Below are positions 12,201 through 22,966 of a DNA stretch of 64,000 nt, piece by piece. The stretch spans positions 1,364,001 through 1,428,000 of the forward strand of contig OZ017746.1 of assembly GCA_963969365.1 (NCBI GenBank), given 5' to 3'. The notes under the pieces were generated by a model, which was given only the letters and a program-made list of their open reading frames with translations, ran no database searches and had not been told where the DNA came from. The stretch's first letter is position 1, and the number at the start of each line of letters is the position of its first letter. The translations under genes and the position numbers were made by a program. The DNA is from Asterochloris sp. CNOR1 (taxonomy: Eukaryota; Chlorophyta; Trebouxiophyceae; Trebouxiales; Trebouxiaceae).

Positions 12201-15200
12201 CCCGCCCAGTGACAGCGTGTCTCCCCAGGGCTACCTTCCCCGTGACCTGTACTGCCTGGACTCACAGTACGGCACCGAGGCCGAGCTGCGCGACCTGCTG
12301 TCTGTCATGCATGAAAACGGGTTGAAGGCCATCGCTGACATTGTCATCAACCACCGCTGCGCCCACTTCCAGGTGAGAAGCTCTGTTGACACCTCTAGAG
12401 GCTGCAGGGGGCAGTGATGCAGGGGCTGTGATGGCATGCCTGGACAGACACAGGGAGGCCTGGATGTAGGGGCCACCCGAACAGGGGTGCTGCGCCTGCG
12501 CTCACTGCTTGGTGAGAGGCTGTTGGAGGCCACAGAGACCGCCAGAGGGGTTGAACAGGGCGTCATGCATGCCTGCGCAGGCACAGGCAAGGCTGTGCGG
12601 TTTTCGTCTCCTGAGGGCTGCAAAGCACAGATGCCAGTGGCGTGCCCATTGACAGAACTGGCCATGCCCTGCTTCCCACACAGGCTGCCTGGTTCAAGAT
12701 GATTGTTCTTGGGGTCATCCCCTGCCACTGCAAAGCCTTCCATGGATGCTGGACACGAGCCTTAGCAGCACAAAAAGGTGCCATGTTTTGGCATTCCTGA
12801 GGGCTCTAGCATTGATGCACAGCTGATGTCAAGAGCCACAGGGCAAGAGCCACAGGGCTCTTCGGCAAGCGCCACAGGGCTCCACAGCCAGCCGATCGTG
12901 GGTGGCTGGCACTGTGCCTGACAATCTCAGAACGGGCAAATGATGATGTCCTCGTGCCTGAGGATCCGCAAGTGCGGCTGCGCCGTCTGCCAGCACAGAC
13001 TGGGTCATGGCCCCCTACATGGATGGCCCCCTACATAGATTGCCCCCCAGGCAGCTGCTCAAGACCCACCCTGCTGTTGGTCTGCATCACGATGACGCTC
13101 CAACAGGTGCTAGGCTTTCAGCATGACTGTTCAACACTGCTGTTGCTGCTTGCAGTGCAAGCAGCCCATCATAACTCCCCGCTGCCCTGCAGGATGAGAC
13201 TGGCAAATGGAACAAGTTTGGAGGGCGGCTGGCCTGGGACAAGTCAGTCATCTGCAACAACAACCCCCAATTTGGCGGGACGGGGACCCGCAAGCAGACT
13301 GAAGACTATGTGGCTGCCCCCAATGTGGACCACAGCCAGCAGCGGGTCAAGGACGACATCAAGGGCTGGCTCAAGTACCTGCGCACCAACGTGGGCTTTG
13401 ATGGGTGGCGCTTTGACTTTGTCAAGGGCTACGGTGAGCTGGGCTGCATGGTGCCGAGCGTGGGCTCTATTGTGCTGCCAGGTGCCTGCCTGGTGCTGCA
13501 TGCAGGCTGCATTGCGCTGCCTTGTGGGGATGCTCAGACTTTCAAGGGCTGCATGGTGCTCAGACTTCGTCAAGGTGAGCAAAGGCCTGCTGGGTGCAGG
13601 GCATGTCTGTGCTTTGAGTGGTGACTTGCCTAGGGTGTGCAGGGCACTGCAGGGGATTGCAGTGGTTGCTGGCATGTGCAATTTGTGACTCCTGCATGCC
13701 ACAGCGCTGCATGGCGCACTTGCACCTGCCTGCTTGTTGTCGCAGAGTGCTCTGCTCCACACACAGTCAAGCACTCTGACTCATATGCTCTGTGTGAAGG
13801 GGCCTATCTGGCCCACTCTCTCTTAGAAGAGACGACTGCACCGCTGCCAGCGTACGTACGAAGTGCATACTCAAAAGCCAGCTGGCCCCCCACACTTGCC
13901 TTCCTCTATGCTGCAGCTGGCGGTAAGGCTGCTGAAGACCATGCAGGCTCAGCTGGTCACTCAGGCTCATGCGAGCCTTCCAGCTTACCACTCAGGATCT
14001 CAATGAGCTGCAGCTGGCGAGGTCGTCAAGGAGCCTGGGGACACCTCGGCCCTCGTGATGATCACTCAGGCCTTCGCTTGCACCCGCTGCGTCTACCAAA
14101 CACCACGGCAGCCCTTTACTGTGTGCCTCCAAAGGCTGCAGATGGCAAGGCTGTAAAACATCACCCAGCATGTTGCCTCCCCGACTCAACGCTCTGATTG
14201 TGTACGCTGCAGCTGGCGAGGCCGTGAAGGAGTATGTGGACGTGTCAGTCCCCCTGATGGCCTTTGGCGAGTTCTGGGACACCTGTGAGTACACAGACGG
14301 CGTGCTCAACTACAACCAGGACAACCACCGCCAGCGCACTGTCAACTGGTGTGACAAGACGGGGGGAACCTCCGCCGCTTTTGACTTTACCACCAAAGGT
14401 GGGCTGCTGGCACACAGTCGAAGTGCAGACGTGCTTTTGCTTGGCTAGGAAGGCCGAGGGAAGGAGTCTGCCGCTTACAAAGGTAAGCCGCAGCTTTCAA
14501 TGCTCTGTGCCTGACCCTCAATGCCAAGGAGACACCAACAGCCGTTACTTCCACATTTCCAGACCCCACACCTGATGGGCTCTGCCGCTGCACAATTGCA
14601 ACAGGGTTTGTGCCCGGCCGCGCATTCTCTGGTGCCTCCAGCACGCAGGTTGCTGCCTCATCCTTCCTGCCACTGAGCCCAGCTGCTTCAGGTACCTTCC
14701 AGACCTTATGCAGCCAGCGAGCCCGCTGCAAAATTGTGCCTAATTGCTCCAGGCACTTCCCCAGCGCCTTCATCAAGCAAGGCTGCCGCTGCTCTGCCGG
14801 CAGCCAGCAGTGGGTCTTGACCTAGATCCCCATGTGTTGCAGGCATCCTGCAGGAGGCCATGGCTCGGGGAGAGTACTGGCGGCTGGTGGACGGGCAGGG
14901 GCGCCCCTCTGGGCTCCTTGGCATGTGGCCCAGCCGAGCCATTACCTTTATTGCAAACCATGACAGTGAGTGCCCCTTCTGAGCAACGCCAATCGCAGCT
15001 GGCACAATCAACAGCAGCCCTGTTGGTCATGCGTGTGCTCTTTCCCACTCAGCAGCAGCCCTGCTGTTCCTGAGCTTGCTCCTGCTACAGTTGCTGACTG
15101 CCTGTCTGCTCAGCTGCCTGCCCCTGCTGCAGTTGCTGCTTGTCTGCTCTGCACAGCTGCCTGCTCGAACTGGGCCTGTCTGCTCAGACAGCTGCGGCAC

Positions 15201-16110
15201 TGTCGCATATCTGGACACGCTGGCCATGCGCAGTTAGCCCTGCCTGGTCTGCCCTGCAATACTGCCTGCTTGTGCCAATCTCATGTGCACAGCCCCCGCC
15301 TGTGCCTGCTGCACTTGCTGCCACGCACAGCTGCCTGCCACGTGCTGGCCCTGCAAACCGCCATCTCTGCCGCCTGCAGCTGACTCAACGCTCAATCACT
15401 GGCCCTTCCCCTGGAACCACCTCCATGAGGGGTACGCCTACATCTTGACCCACCCTGGCACGCCCTGCGTCTTCTATGACCACCAATGGCAGGAGGGCTT
15501 GAGGCAGACCATTGAGAAGCTGATCAAGATCCGGAAGGACATGGGCATCAGCAACCGGTCCAAGGTACTGTTCAAGTGCTTTTGCCGTCTCAAGAAACGG
15601 TGCTCGTGGGACAACTTGGCATGTCCCTGATTCACAGGGCTGCTGATATCCCTGCCAACGGCATCTGCATAAGGAATGGGGCCAGGGTATTGGTCACATG
15701 TCATGTCTCAGGCGCCCGCGGTTGCTAGAATTCCAGCCAGCTGCATTGGGCATTAATAGGCCGGCCAAGGCCCCCTCACATGGTATGCCCTAGCTCGCAT
15801 GGTCAGGGGCGTCTGCTGCAGCAATTATAAGTCCACTCAGCTGCTCAACCCCTGGCAGTTGCCCGCAAGAAAGTATCCACATATGCCAGGCATGACCATG
15901 AGGCTGACCATCTATTGTGTCTGCGCTCTACAGGTTCAGGTGCACAAGGCCTCATCGGATACATATGCTGCCAGCATTGATAGCAAAATTGCTATGAAAG
16001 TTGGCTGGGGCAACTGGTCGCCAAATGAGGACGGCGTCCAGCTGGGACAGAAAGACTGGCTGCTGCTAACCTCTGGGCCAAACTTTGCTGTGTGGCAGGC
16101 CATCTACTGA
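9247..16110 (+). CDS. AMY3: AMY3-like alpha-amylase (GH13) with N-terminal ACT domain and helical linker
   Basis: Endo-hydrolyses alpha-1,4 links in starch, probably in the plastid. Exons: 9247-9537 (ACT-like domain, DVTVISISGPDQTDLLMQL to YDQFRVMD), 10128-10277, 10574-10675 and 11179-11349 (helical, Ala/Glu-rich linker), 11688-11786 (YEIILQGFNWDSYKNKWY, start of GH13), 12142-12372, 13193-13433, 14213-14398, 14843-14965, 15380-15564 and 15934-16110. GH13 conserved regions are present: ADIVINHR, GFDGWRFDFVKGY with the nucleophile Asp, FGEFWD with the acid/base Glu, and FIANHD. AHWPFP-like (NHWPFPWNH) and ILTHPGTPCVFYDH are typical of plant AMY3. The N-terminal exons all join in phase 0, which supports one gene. 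Plant AMY3 instead carries CBM45 modules. The first exon and transit peptide were not found. Alternatively, ACT and amylase could be two neighbouring genes. Confidence 0.85.
9605..9768. repeat. Two-copy tandem repeat, unit about 81 bases
   Basis: In the intron after the ACT exon. Copy 1 starts at 9605 and copy 2 at 9686. Both run 'aaggcagctcctgga', 'cattgggct', 'ctgctctgcat' and 'gtagttgggctt'. The copies differ at several bases, so the duplication is not fresh. Confidence 0.8.
13911..14237 (+). repeat. Three decayed copies of the amylase exon start upstream of the real exon
   Basis: The real acceptor and exon begin 'ctgcagctggcgaggccgtg' at 14208. Upstream in the same intron are copies at 13911 ('ctgcagctggcggtaaggct'), 14008 ('ctgcagctggcgaggtcgtc', then 'aaggagcctgggg') and 14136 ('ctgcagatggcaaggctgta'). 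The 14008 copy stays similar further into the exon. Each copy keeps an AG acceptor-like site. Confidence 0.85.
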
Positions 16111-16331
16111 GCCGCTGCCCCTTGTGCCTTCTGCCAGCCATAGTCAGTGAACAAAACATCTCACGTCTGTACCAAGAACGCAATGCAGCTGGCAAGATTG
16201 ACTTAGACGTGCTTCTGAGAACAGCTTGATTGCTGGAAGCGATAAAATTGACTAGCGTGAAATTTGATGGATGCCTGAGCGCATCATAAACAGTCTTGCT
16301 CAGGGCACATTAATTTGGTGTGTCTGGAGAC
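16111..16331. other. Convergent 3' intergenic gap
   Basis: 221 bases between the amylase stop (TGA, 16108-16110) and the stop of the minus-strand transporter (TAG, 16332-16334). It must hold both 3' ends. I saw no clear TGTAA on either strand and no hairpin worth naming. Confidence 0.5.
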
Positions 16332-19300
16332 CTACTCAAATTGCCGTTTTGTGCTTGCCAAGATGAGGTATGTGGTGCCGCCCAGGACATGCAGGCTGGC
16401 AACAATGCGGAAGACTAGAGGCCAGGAGTGTGTGGAGTCGAGAATCACACCAGTGCCATAGATGCTGAGCGCCTCTACAATGCTTGAGAACCCATTTGTG
16501 AGGCCATAGATGATGCCAGCATACTTCGGCGAAATGTCCTGCACATTAACACAGACCGTTGCGATTGCTGCTAGGCCAAGGCAGCAACAGACGCTCCTTG
16601 AGGACCAGTCAGTCAATGGAGTGTTCTTGGGCACCTTGCGAGGCATTGCCCCCCAACTCTGCAAGTCCTCGCGAAAACATGGGTGCCTTGCATGACTCAT
16701 TCCTTCAGGATCATTTAGCAGCAGGCCCCCACTTACTCTCACCAGGTGGTTCGAGGCGGAGCCGGCTGCCTCAAAGCTCTCCACAACAAGGCAGACTGTC
16801 AACACTATGAGCGCCTGGATGGCAGTGCCAGCCTGCATGAAGGGACTCACATGCATCAAGAGGAGTGAACTCTATGGGGCGCATCAGGGGCAGGTGTGCA
16901 GGACAAGGGCAGTCAATGCAACTAAGGCTGCTACAAGCAGGCCAAGGCAAACACTCTCATAGCCGCATCAGGTGCAGGGGTAGAGCAAAAGGGCAGGCAA
17001 AGGTGCCAGAGAAGCCACAAGCAGGCCATCATACACTGGGTGTGCGTGCGAAGCCAGGCGATGTACACCTTGAAGGGCCAGCACCCACGGGCATCCTCAC
17101 CGTGGCAATGACGGCCAGATAGAACAGGCAGGCAGCGGGGCCAAAGGACCCAATGGCCTGCATCAGCTTGCGCACCCAGGTCAGGGGCAGCACCCGCCTA
17201 TTGACCAGCATGTCTGCAAAGGTGCCTGCTGCAATGGTGGCCACTATCGCGGCAGCCCAGGGCGCCATGCTGTATAGGGAGGCAGTTTGGAGCGTTTCGC
17301 CATGCTGCTGGAAGAAAAAGCTGGGGACCCAGATAGAAATGAGAAACTGCCCAACACCTGCAGCAACAGAGGTCGCAGGCTGTCTAAGAGGTGGGGTGCA
17401 GGCACCCCTGGCATGATGCTGCAGATCGTATGGGTGCAATCATGCTGCCAAGAGGGGTCTGCAGGCCCATGCGCCATCACGGGTGCAGGTGTGCGCAAGT
17501 CTGGGGCTTTTGACAGGGGCAGAAAGTGCAGGTCAGGCTCCAGCAGGCTGCGTACCTTGAGTGCTCTGGCAGATGAGGATGGCCCACACTGCTCGACTGC
17601 AAGCAAATTGCTCCCAAGGCACATCTCCCAGGCTCTTCACAGGCTCTCGTCTGCAGCACCAGAACCACGGCAAAGGTTCGCAGCGGCGTTGACGGCTGCA
17701 GCAGTGCACGCAGGAGCGATGCCTACTCCGCATGTGCAGCTTGAAGTGACCCTCCCCACCTCTGGGCATGCAGTCATTTGCTCTGAGTGCTGATGGCTGG
17801 CAAGGCAGGAGTGCTTGCCGCTGTGTTTCTTGATGATGGAAGAAGCCTCCCCAAGCCACCTCGTCCAGAGGCATCCAGCATGCATGCACAGGCAGGAGTG
17901 TGTCGGCTGACCTGAGGGTGAAGCTCCCTGGGGCTGGTGGATGGAGGACTCTGAAGGCAAGAGCAGCCCCACCCCAGCAGCGCGCAGGGTCACCAGTGAC
18001 GCAATGCCACAGCACTGAAAAGCGAGAGGGAGCATGCATGCATTTCACGCGGGGGGTCTGGGCCTCGCCTGGGAGTGAAGCCCTTGGTGGCGGGCGGGTC
18101 CTCCGTGACCAGGGGCACCCAGATGACACACCACAGGAGGCCCACAAACCCATACACGAAGAAGAGTGCAGGCCAGCCATAGCCCTTGATGATGAAGGGG
18201 GCTGTGACGTACGCGCAGACGGTGCCTGCAGTGGCCCCTGCAGGGCAGGGGCGGGCACCTCAGGCTAGCCCCACGCCGTCATCCGCAAGGACTGGGGCAC
18301 CCATCTCAAGCTCCCACAACTGCTGCTTCAGGGTGCCGCAGCATGCTCCACAGCATGCTGCAGGGCCTGGCCGGCCTCCAGTGCACAGCCCATCTGCTGC
18401 AGCAGTGCCCCTCAGCGCAGCAACCTGCATTGTGGCACTGCAACAGGCTGAGTGGCGTCGAGGGCTCAGTCAGCTGGGCAGTCACCACACTGCCCCGGCA
18501 TTACCTGCATAGACCAGGGAGTTGGCCCGTGAGCGCTGCCGCCGTGGCACCCAGCTGCTGGTGAGGTGCTGGATGGCTGGAAATGTGACCCCCTCCCCCG
18601 CGCCCATGAGCATGCGGCAGGCCAGCAGGGTGTAGATGTCGCCGTTGGCAGCCGCCAGGGGGGTTGCGATGGTGAAGGCAGACCACACCAGCACACCCAG
18701 GCCCAGCACCAGCTTGGCAGTGTAGCGGGTGGCCAGGTAGCCACCAGCAATGTTGGAGATGGTGTAGCCCACAAAGAAGACACTGCAGGGCGGCAGTTGC
18801 ACTGCTCAGCTCCCTGTGAAGCTGAGGGTCCCGCAGCCCATGAAGGTGATGCTGCAGAGTGCGGCCGGAGGTGGTGGCACAATGCATGGCTTTAGCAGGG
18901 CCATGACTGGCAAGAGTGGGCCCTGATAAGGTTGGTGATCGTGCAGGATAGCTTGAAGACACTGCAGGGCAGCATTTGCATGGGCAGCTTCCTGTGCATC
19001 TGAGTCAGGTTCAGCGTACAAAAGAGACACTGCAAAGACGAGCAAGGTAAGCTGAGCACAGTGCCAGGCATTGCAGTGCAGCTGGTGGTCAGCGATTGTT
19101 GGGAATGGTGTTATCTGTGATGAAGGCGTGATAGAGCACGGCAAGGGAAAGGGCTCAGCCCAGCATACTGCCTTGTTACACATCATGCCGTGCAAGAAAA
19201 CCTCCAGCAAAGAGGCACATATTCGCCTGGGGGGCAGCAGGGCAGCCGCTGGAGAATGGGGACTGGCCCACGCAGCAGCTCGCCTGGGGGGGCACCAGGG

Positions 19301-19798
19301 GCCTCCAGCTGGGGGCAGCAGCTCTCACTGGGCTGCAGTTGTTTCCCTGCCATGCGCAGTGTGCTGCCAGGCAAGTGATCGACCTACCACCTCTCGTCAG
19401 TAGGTGCGCCTGTAGACTGAGCACCACACAGAGAGAGGCAAGGGAGGCATCAGCAGACCTTGCAGAGCGGTAGGCAGCCCACATGCTGTCAGAGGCACCC
19501 AGCCTCACCTGTTGACGGCGCCCTTCGTGTGATCATTCCACCCGTACTCTAGGCCCATGGGGATCATGGCCACGCTGATGGCCGCGCGGTCGATGTAGCA
19601 GATGAAGGCAACCATGCAGCACAGAGCGACCACCACCCACATGCGCCAACCGCCAGGGGGTGCATTCTCGTCTTCGTCTGCATACTGCCTGCACGAGGCA
19701 GAGAGGAAGTGTGCACCAGGGAGGGTGGACCTTGTCCGCAGGGCTGGCTGCTTGCCCAGCAACGGGGTGCGGTGGTGGTGCACAGTGGTCCTCTGCAT
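16332..19798 (-). CDS. Major facilitator anion transporter, SLC17/ANTR (PHT4) type, probably plastid
   Basis: Membrane carrier of the family that includes plant ANTR/PHT4 phosphate, ascorbate or anion transporters. Minus-strand exons: up to 19505 (WRMWVVVALCCMVAFICYIDR, first membrane segment), 18783-18510 (FFVGYTISNIAGGYLATRY, then CRMLMGAGEGVTFPAIQHL, the family signature), about 18239-18060 (FIIKGYGWPALFFVYGFVGL), about 17360-17070 (VPSFFFQQHG, IVATIAAGTFADML), about 16833-16747 and 16541-16332 (ISPKYAGIIYGLTNGFSSI to the stop). The junction between the first two restores a Ser (AVNS/VFFVGY). The ATG at 19798 begins MQRTTVHHHRTPLLGK, an Arg/Ser/His-rich stretch with few acids that could be a transit peptide; an earlier exon is possible. 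The substrate cannot be told from sequence. Confidence 0.82.
16880..17035. repeat. Two-copy tandem repeat in a transporter intron
   Basis: Units of about 80 bases beginning 'gcatcaggggcagg' and 'gcatcaggtgcagggg' and ending 'ctacaagcaggcca' and 'ccacaagcaggcca'. Both lie within an intron of the minus-strand transporter, and the copies are clearly diverged. Confidence 0.6.
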
Positions 19799-20837
19799 GC
19801 TGCCTGCAGTCAGGGGGCCAGCCAAGGTGCATGCAGGGCGACCACGCACGCTCCCTGCTGGCTGCAAGCTGGCTGGCTCTCAGAGATGCAGCCCAGGCAG
19901 GGCTGGTGTCAACCTACAAGGAAAATGCTGCACATTGCAAGCTGGAGGCCCCAGAGCACCCAGCTTGCTGATCCCACAGGGGTGCACCCTGTCATTGAAG
20001 TCAGCAAAGGAGGTAATGCAGTGGAGTAGAGCGGGCCTTGCCCCACAGGTTTGACTGCTGGTACAGCAGAGCAACACTGTGGTTCTCATTGTTGCCTGCA
20101 TGCCCCCAGAACAGGCAAGTGCACGTGGGCAGGGTGCGTTCGTGAGGCATGCTGCATGGGGATGGCTCTGTCACATCTGGCTTCAATGCAAATGATGCCC
20201 GCTAACACCCCCTATGCTGGGTCTGCTGCACTCCAGACGTCCACAGGCTGCATGCTCTCCTGTGCTCTTGCAGCATGGCTGCCGTCTTATGTGTGTCTGG
20301 TGTGCGCAGAGTGCACAAAAGTTGCTGCGCTTCTCCCCCTGCGACAAGCCCGCATGCCTTTACCTGAAATAGTCGTCCCCGCCATTCTCTCTTCCAGCCC
20401 CAAAGAATCGCAGAAGACCAACTCGCCTGGCAGCGCCCAGCGGCGTGACTGCATTTTGATCCCTGCAGGTGATGGGGACTCAGCTTGCACAAGGCGACAA
20501 CGTGCATCCAGCACTCCGATGATGAGACCAGGTTGTGTCATGCACAACCCTAGATCCCTCCTTTGCAGCGTGAACAATGGCTGGGTCTACCTGAACATTG
20601 TGAATGCATTGGGCCATAACACCGACCCACTCGGGCAGGCAAAATGAGTCAGCACATGGATTTGATCCATGAATGTCTGATGGGTGGCACTAGCAGCGCT
20701 GCCTCTCTCTAAAGGCAGCCTGCATGAGCCTGCCCAGCCGTTGACAAGGCTGAGCCACATGCATGCTGGCAGGGCCCCACCTGCTGGCATCGGTGTGCGC
20801 AGCCCTGTCCTGGGCGCCTGCCTCAGCCTCACACGAA

Positions 20838-22116
20838 CCTGGGGCAAAGCTGCGCTTCTCCATGCCAGGGTGGGAGCCAAAGTCGTCCAGGTAAGACTTC
20901 CCCTTGCCCTCTGCATGCACCACTGAGGGGGACCACAGGTAGGGCAGCTGAGCGCCGCCGCCAGCCTGCAGGACGAAAGTTGCTGTCCGGCCATGCACAG
21001 GTCCCTGGGGGTGAGGCAGTCTGGTCAGCACTGAGGGGACCCAGGCCAGGTAGTTTGAGGGCAAGCAACACTAGGCATTGCAGGGCAGTCTGCAGCCTGA
21101 CTGGCTGTGCAGCAGCTGGCCCTGCAGCAGGTCTGGCAGCACATGACATGCTGCCCGTTGATGACAGCTGACAGGCAGGATAGTGCGTACATGGGCCCAC
21201 CTGGGTGTGCATGGGTCTCAAACCATGCACGAACCCACCCTGACCTGGATCTTGAAAGAAGGGTCAGCGCCGTGCTCCCCTGCATGCTCACCGCCGCGCT
21301 TCTGAGCTGCTGACGCCTGTGGGCACACTGAAATGCGGGACAGCCCAGCAGGCGACGGTAGCAGGTCTGGCAGCCCCTGGTCCTGCACCTGCTCTGCATT
21401 CAGCTGCTGCAAGAGGCAACGACCCAGTCAGGTGCTGGTGGTGTAAAGCGTGCTTGCCGGCCATGCAGACATGCCTTGGGGAGCAAGTGGCAGGGTGCCG
21501 GATAAATCAGTGCCTCTGAAGCAACAAATGATGCCAGTCCGTGTTTCAGTGCTGCTGGCTGCCACAGCACTTGTGGCTGCTGGACGCAGTGATTTTTGCC
21601 AGCAGTGCAGCGGTGGCTGCAGCTCACTGCGCTGGGCCTGGCATCCTGTGGCACGAATGGCCTGCCCTCTCCGCCTGTGCTGACGAACGGCGTCCCTGGC
21701 GCGCTTGGGGCTGCTGACACCTGGCCTGCAGCTTCTGCACGGCTGAGCAGCTCCACCTGGCTGCCCTGCCATGAGTCCGCATGCATGGTGGACGAGGGGC
21801 TACCCCCTTGCGACACAGCTGCTGAGGCTTCACGATGTGGGGGCAGCGGGGGGCGCTTTGGCGCATGTTCGCCGGTGTGGCCTGCTCGGGCGGCCTGCTG
21901 CTGCTGAACGGCTGCGGTTACACGCGCAATGCTGGCATGCGTGCCCTGAGGATGGATGTCTGCTGCCTGGGCTACGCAGTCTGCAGTTGTGGGCGGAGGG
22001 GGCCCCGGCGGTGGCGGGTACTGTGGCGTCTCCCTGTTGATGGCCTGATGATCTGCAGAGCTGCTGCCAGGGCTGTTGCTGCCGCCCTTGCCTTTGTTGC
22101 CGCCTCTCTGCTTCAT
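20838..22116 (-). CDS. Unidentified Pro/Gln-rich protein
   Basis: A long open minus-strand stretch starts at an ATG at 22116 (MKQRGGNKGKGGSNS). It is rich in Pro, Gln, Ser and Ala, with a proline run (YPPPPGPPPP) and QQQQ. In-frame sequence continues upstream to about 22173 (NEANPGFRKCQPPKPG), so the true start may be earlier. Later exons are probably about 21402-21243 (LNAEQVQDQGLPDLLPSPAG) and about 21003-20838 (GRTATFVLQAGGGAQLPYLW, SYLDDFGSHPGMEKRSFAP), both bounded by AG and GT. I do not recognise the family. It looks like a disordered nuclear or regulatory protein with a small folded C-terminal part. Further minus-strand sequence near 20350-20540 (RRWALPGELVFCDSLG) might belong here or to the transporter. 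Exon joins are uncertain. Confidence 0.4.
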
Positions 22117-22173
22117 GCCAGGTTTGGGGGGCTGACACTTGCGGAAGCCAGGGTTGGCCTCATTATATGTTCT

Positions 22174-22966
22174 AGAGACACAGAGGGACTCTGAGCTTTG
22201 TGATGGGCACAGACTGAGGAATGCAGAGCATGTGGAGCGATTGGGTGAGACAGGGGTTGCAAGGTTTCGCTATCAGAGGCCAGGCTGCAGATTGCAGGGT
22301 CTGAAGATCGACAACCGGGCAAGCGGACTGCCTGAGCACCAGTTCTCTGCAGACCATCCGAAACCTACTTTTGCGTTCTGGCTGAGTTGCAGTGGAAATT
22401 TCATGAGAAGCTCATGTAGAGCTTGTACTCGCCACCAGCCTGCAAAGATGCCTCTGTAGCAGGACACTGGCAAGGCACAGCTCTTTCCTGGCAAGTTGCA
22501 GCAGTTTCATTCCTGCACACGAACCCTGGTCCACTACCAGCAGGGCAACGCCATGGGCAAGACCATGGGGAGGATTTGCCGCATGCTGCACCTCTGAGGA
22601 GCATTGCCCGTCATGCAGCCAAGCAATGGCCTCAACCCAGGGGGGCAGCAGGTGGGACCATGGGCTGGCAATTCTGCTGGCATGCTGCTGAGTAACTAGG
22701 CACCAAGGCTTCAGAAAAATGCTGCAGGCATCAACAAGCATGGCGCTACCCAACACAGGCGCACAGCAGGGCCAGGCAACTGGCCAGGTGTGGTCTTCAT
22801 TTACCTTCATGTGAACAGTGCAACTTTGCTTCAGGATTAAAGCAGCCTTAACACCTCTAGCGAATGGTAATTTGGTGGCAATGAGCTACACAGACCGAAA
22901 TCTGTGATTGCTGGCTTGCATTTGCTCTGAAGCTGTTTTGCACATGGTGAGGGAGATCTCAGCTGC
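22174..22966. other. Divergent upstream region with no supported gene
   Basis: About 0.8 kb between the Pro/Gln-rich minus-strand gene and the SWP73 start. A 132-codon open stretch runs on the minus strand (22810-22412), but it lacks recognisable motifs or an ATG start. I treat the region as promoters and 5' leaders of the two flanking genes. Confidence 0.4.

Noticed and set aside
15045-15250. Possible extra amylase exon in the CTGC-rich stretch
   Set aside because: This is low-complexity sequence with imperfect 'ctgctgcagttgctg' repeats, and the flanking exons (14965 and 15380) already join in frame as NHDT followed by DSTLNHW.
22412-22810. 132-codon minus-strand open stretch as a gene
   Set aside because: No ATG start, no motif, Trp/Cys/His-rich composition typical of antisense reading in this sequence, and no splice context.
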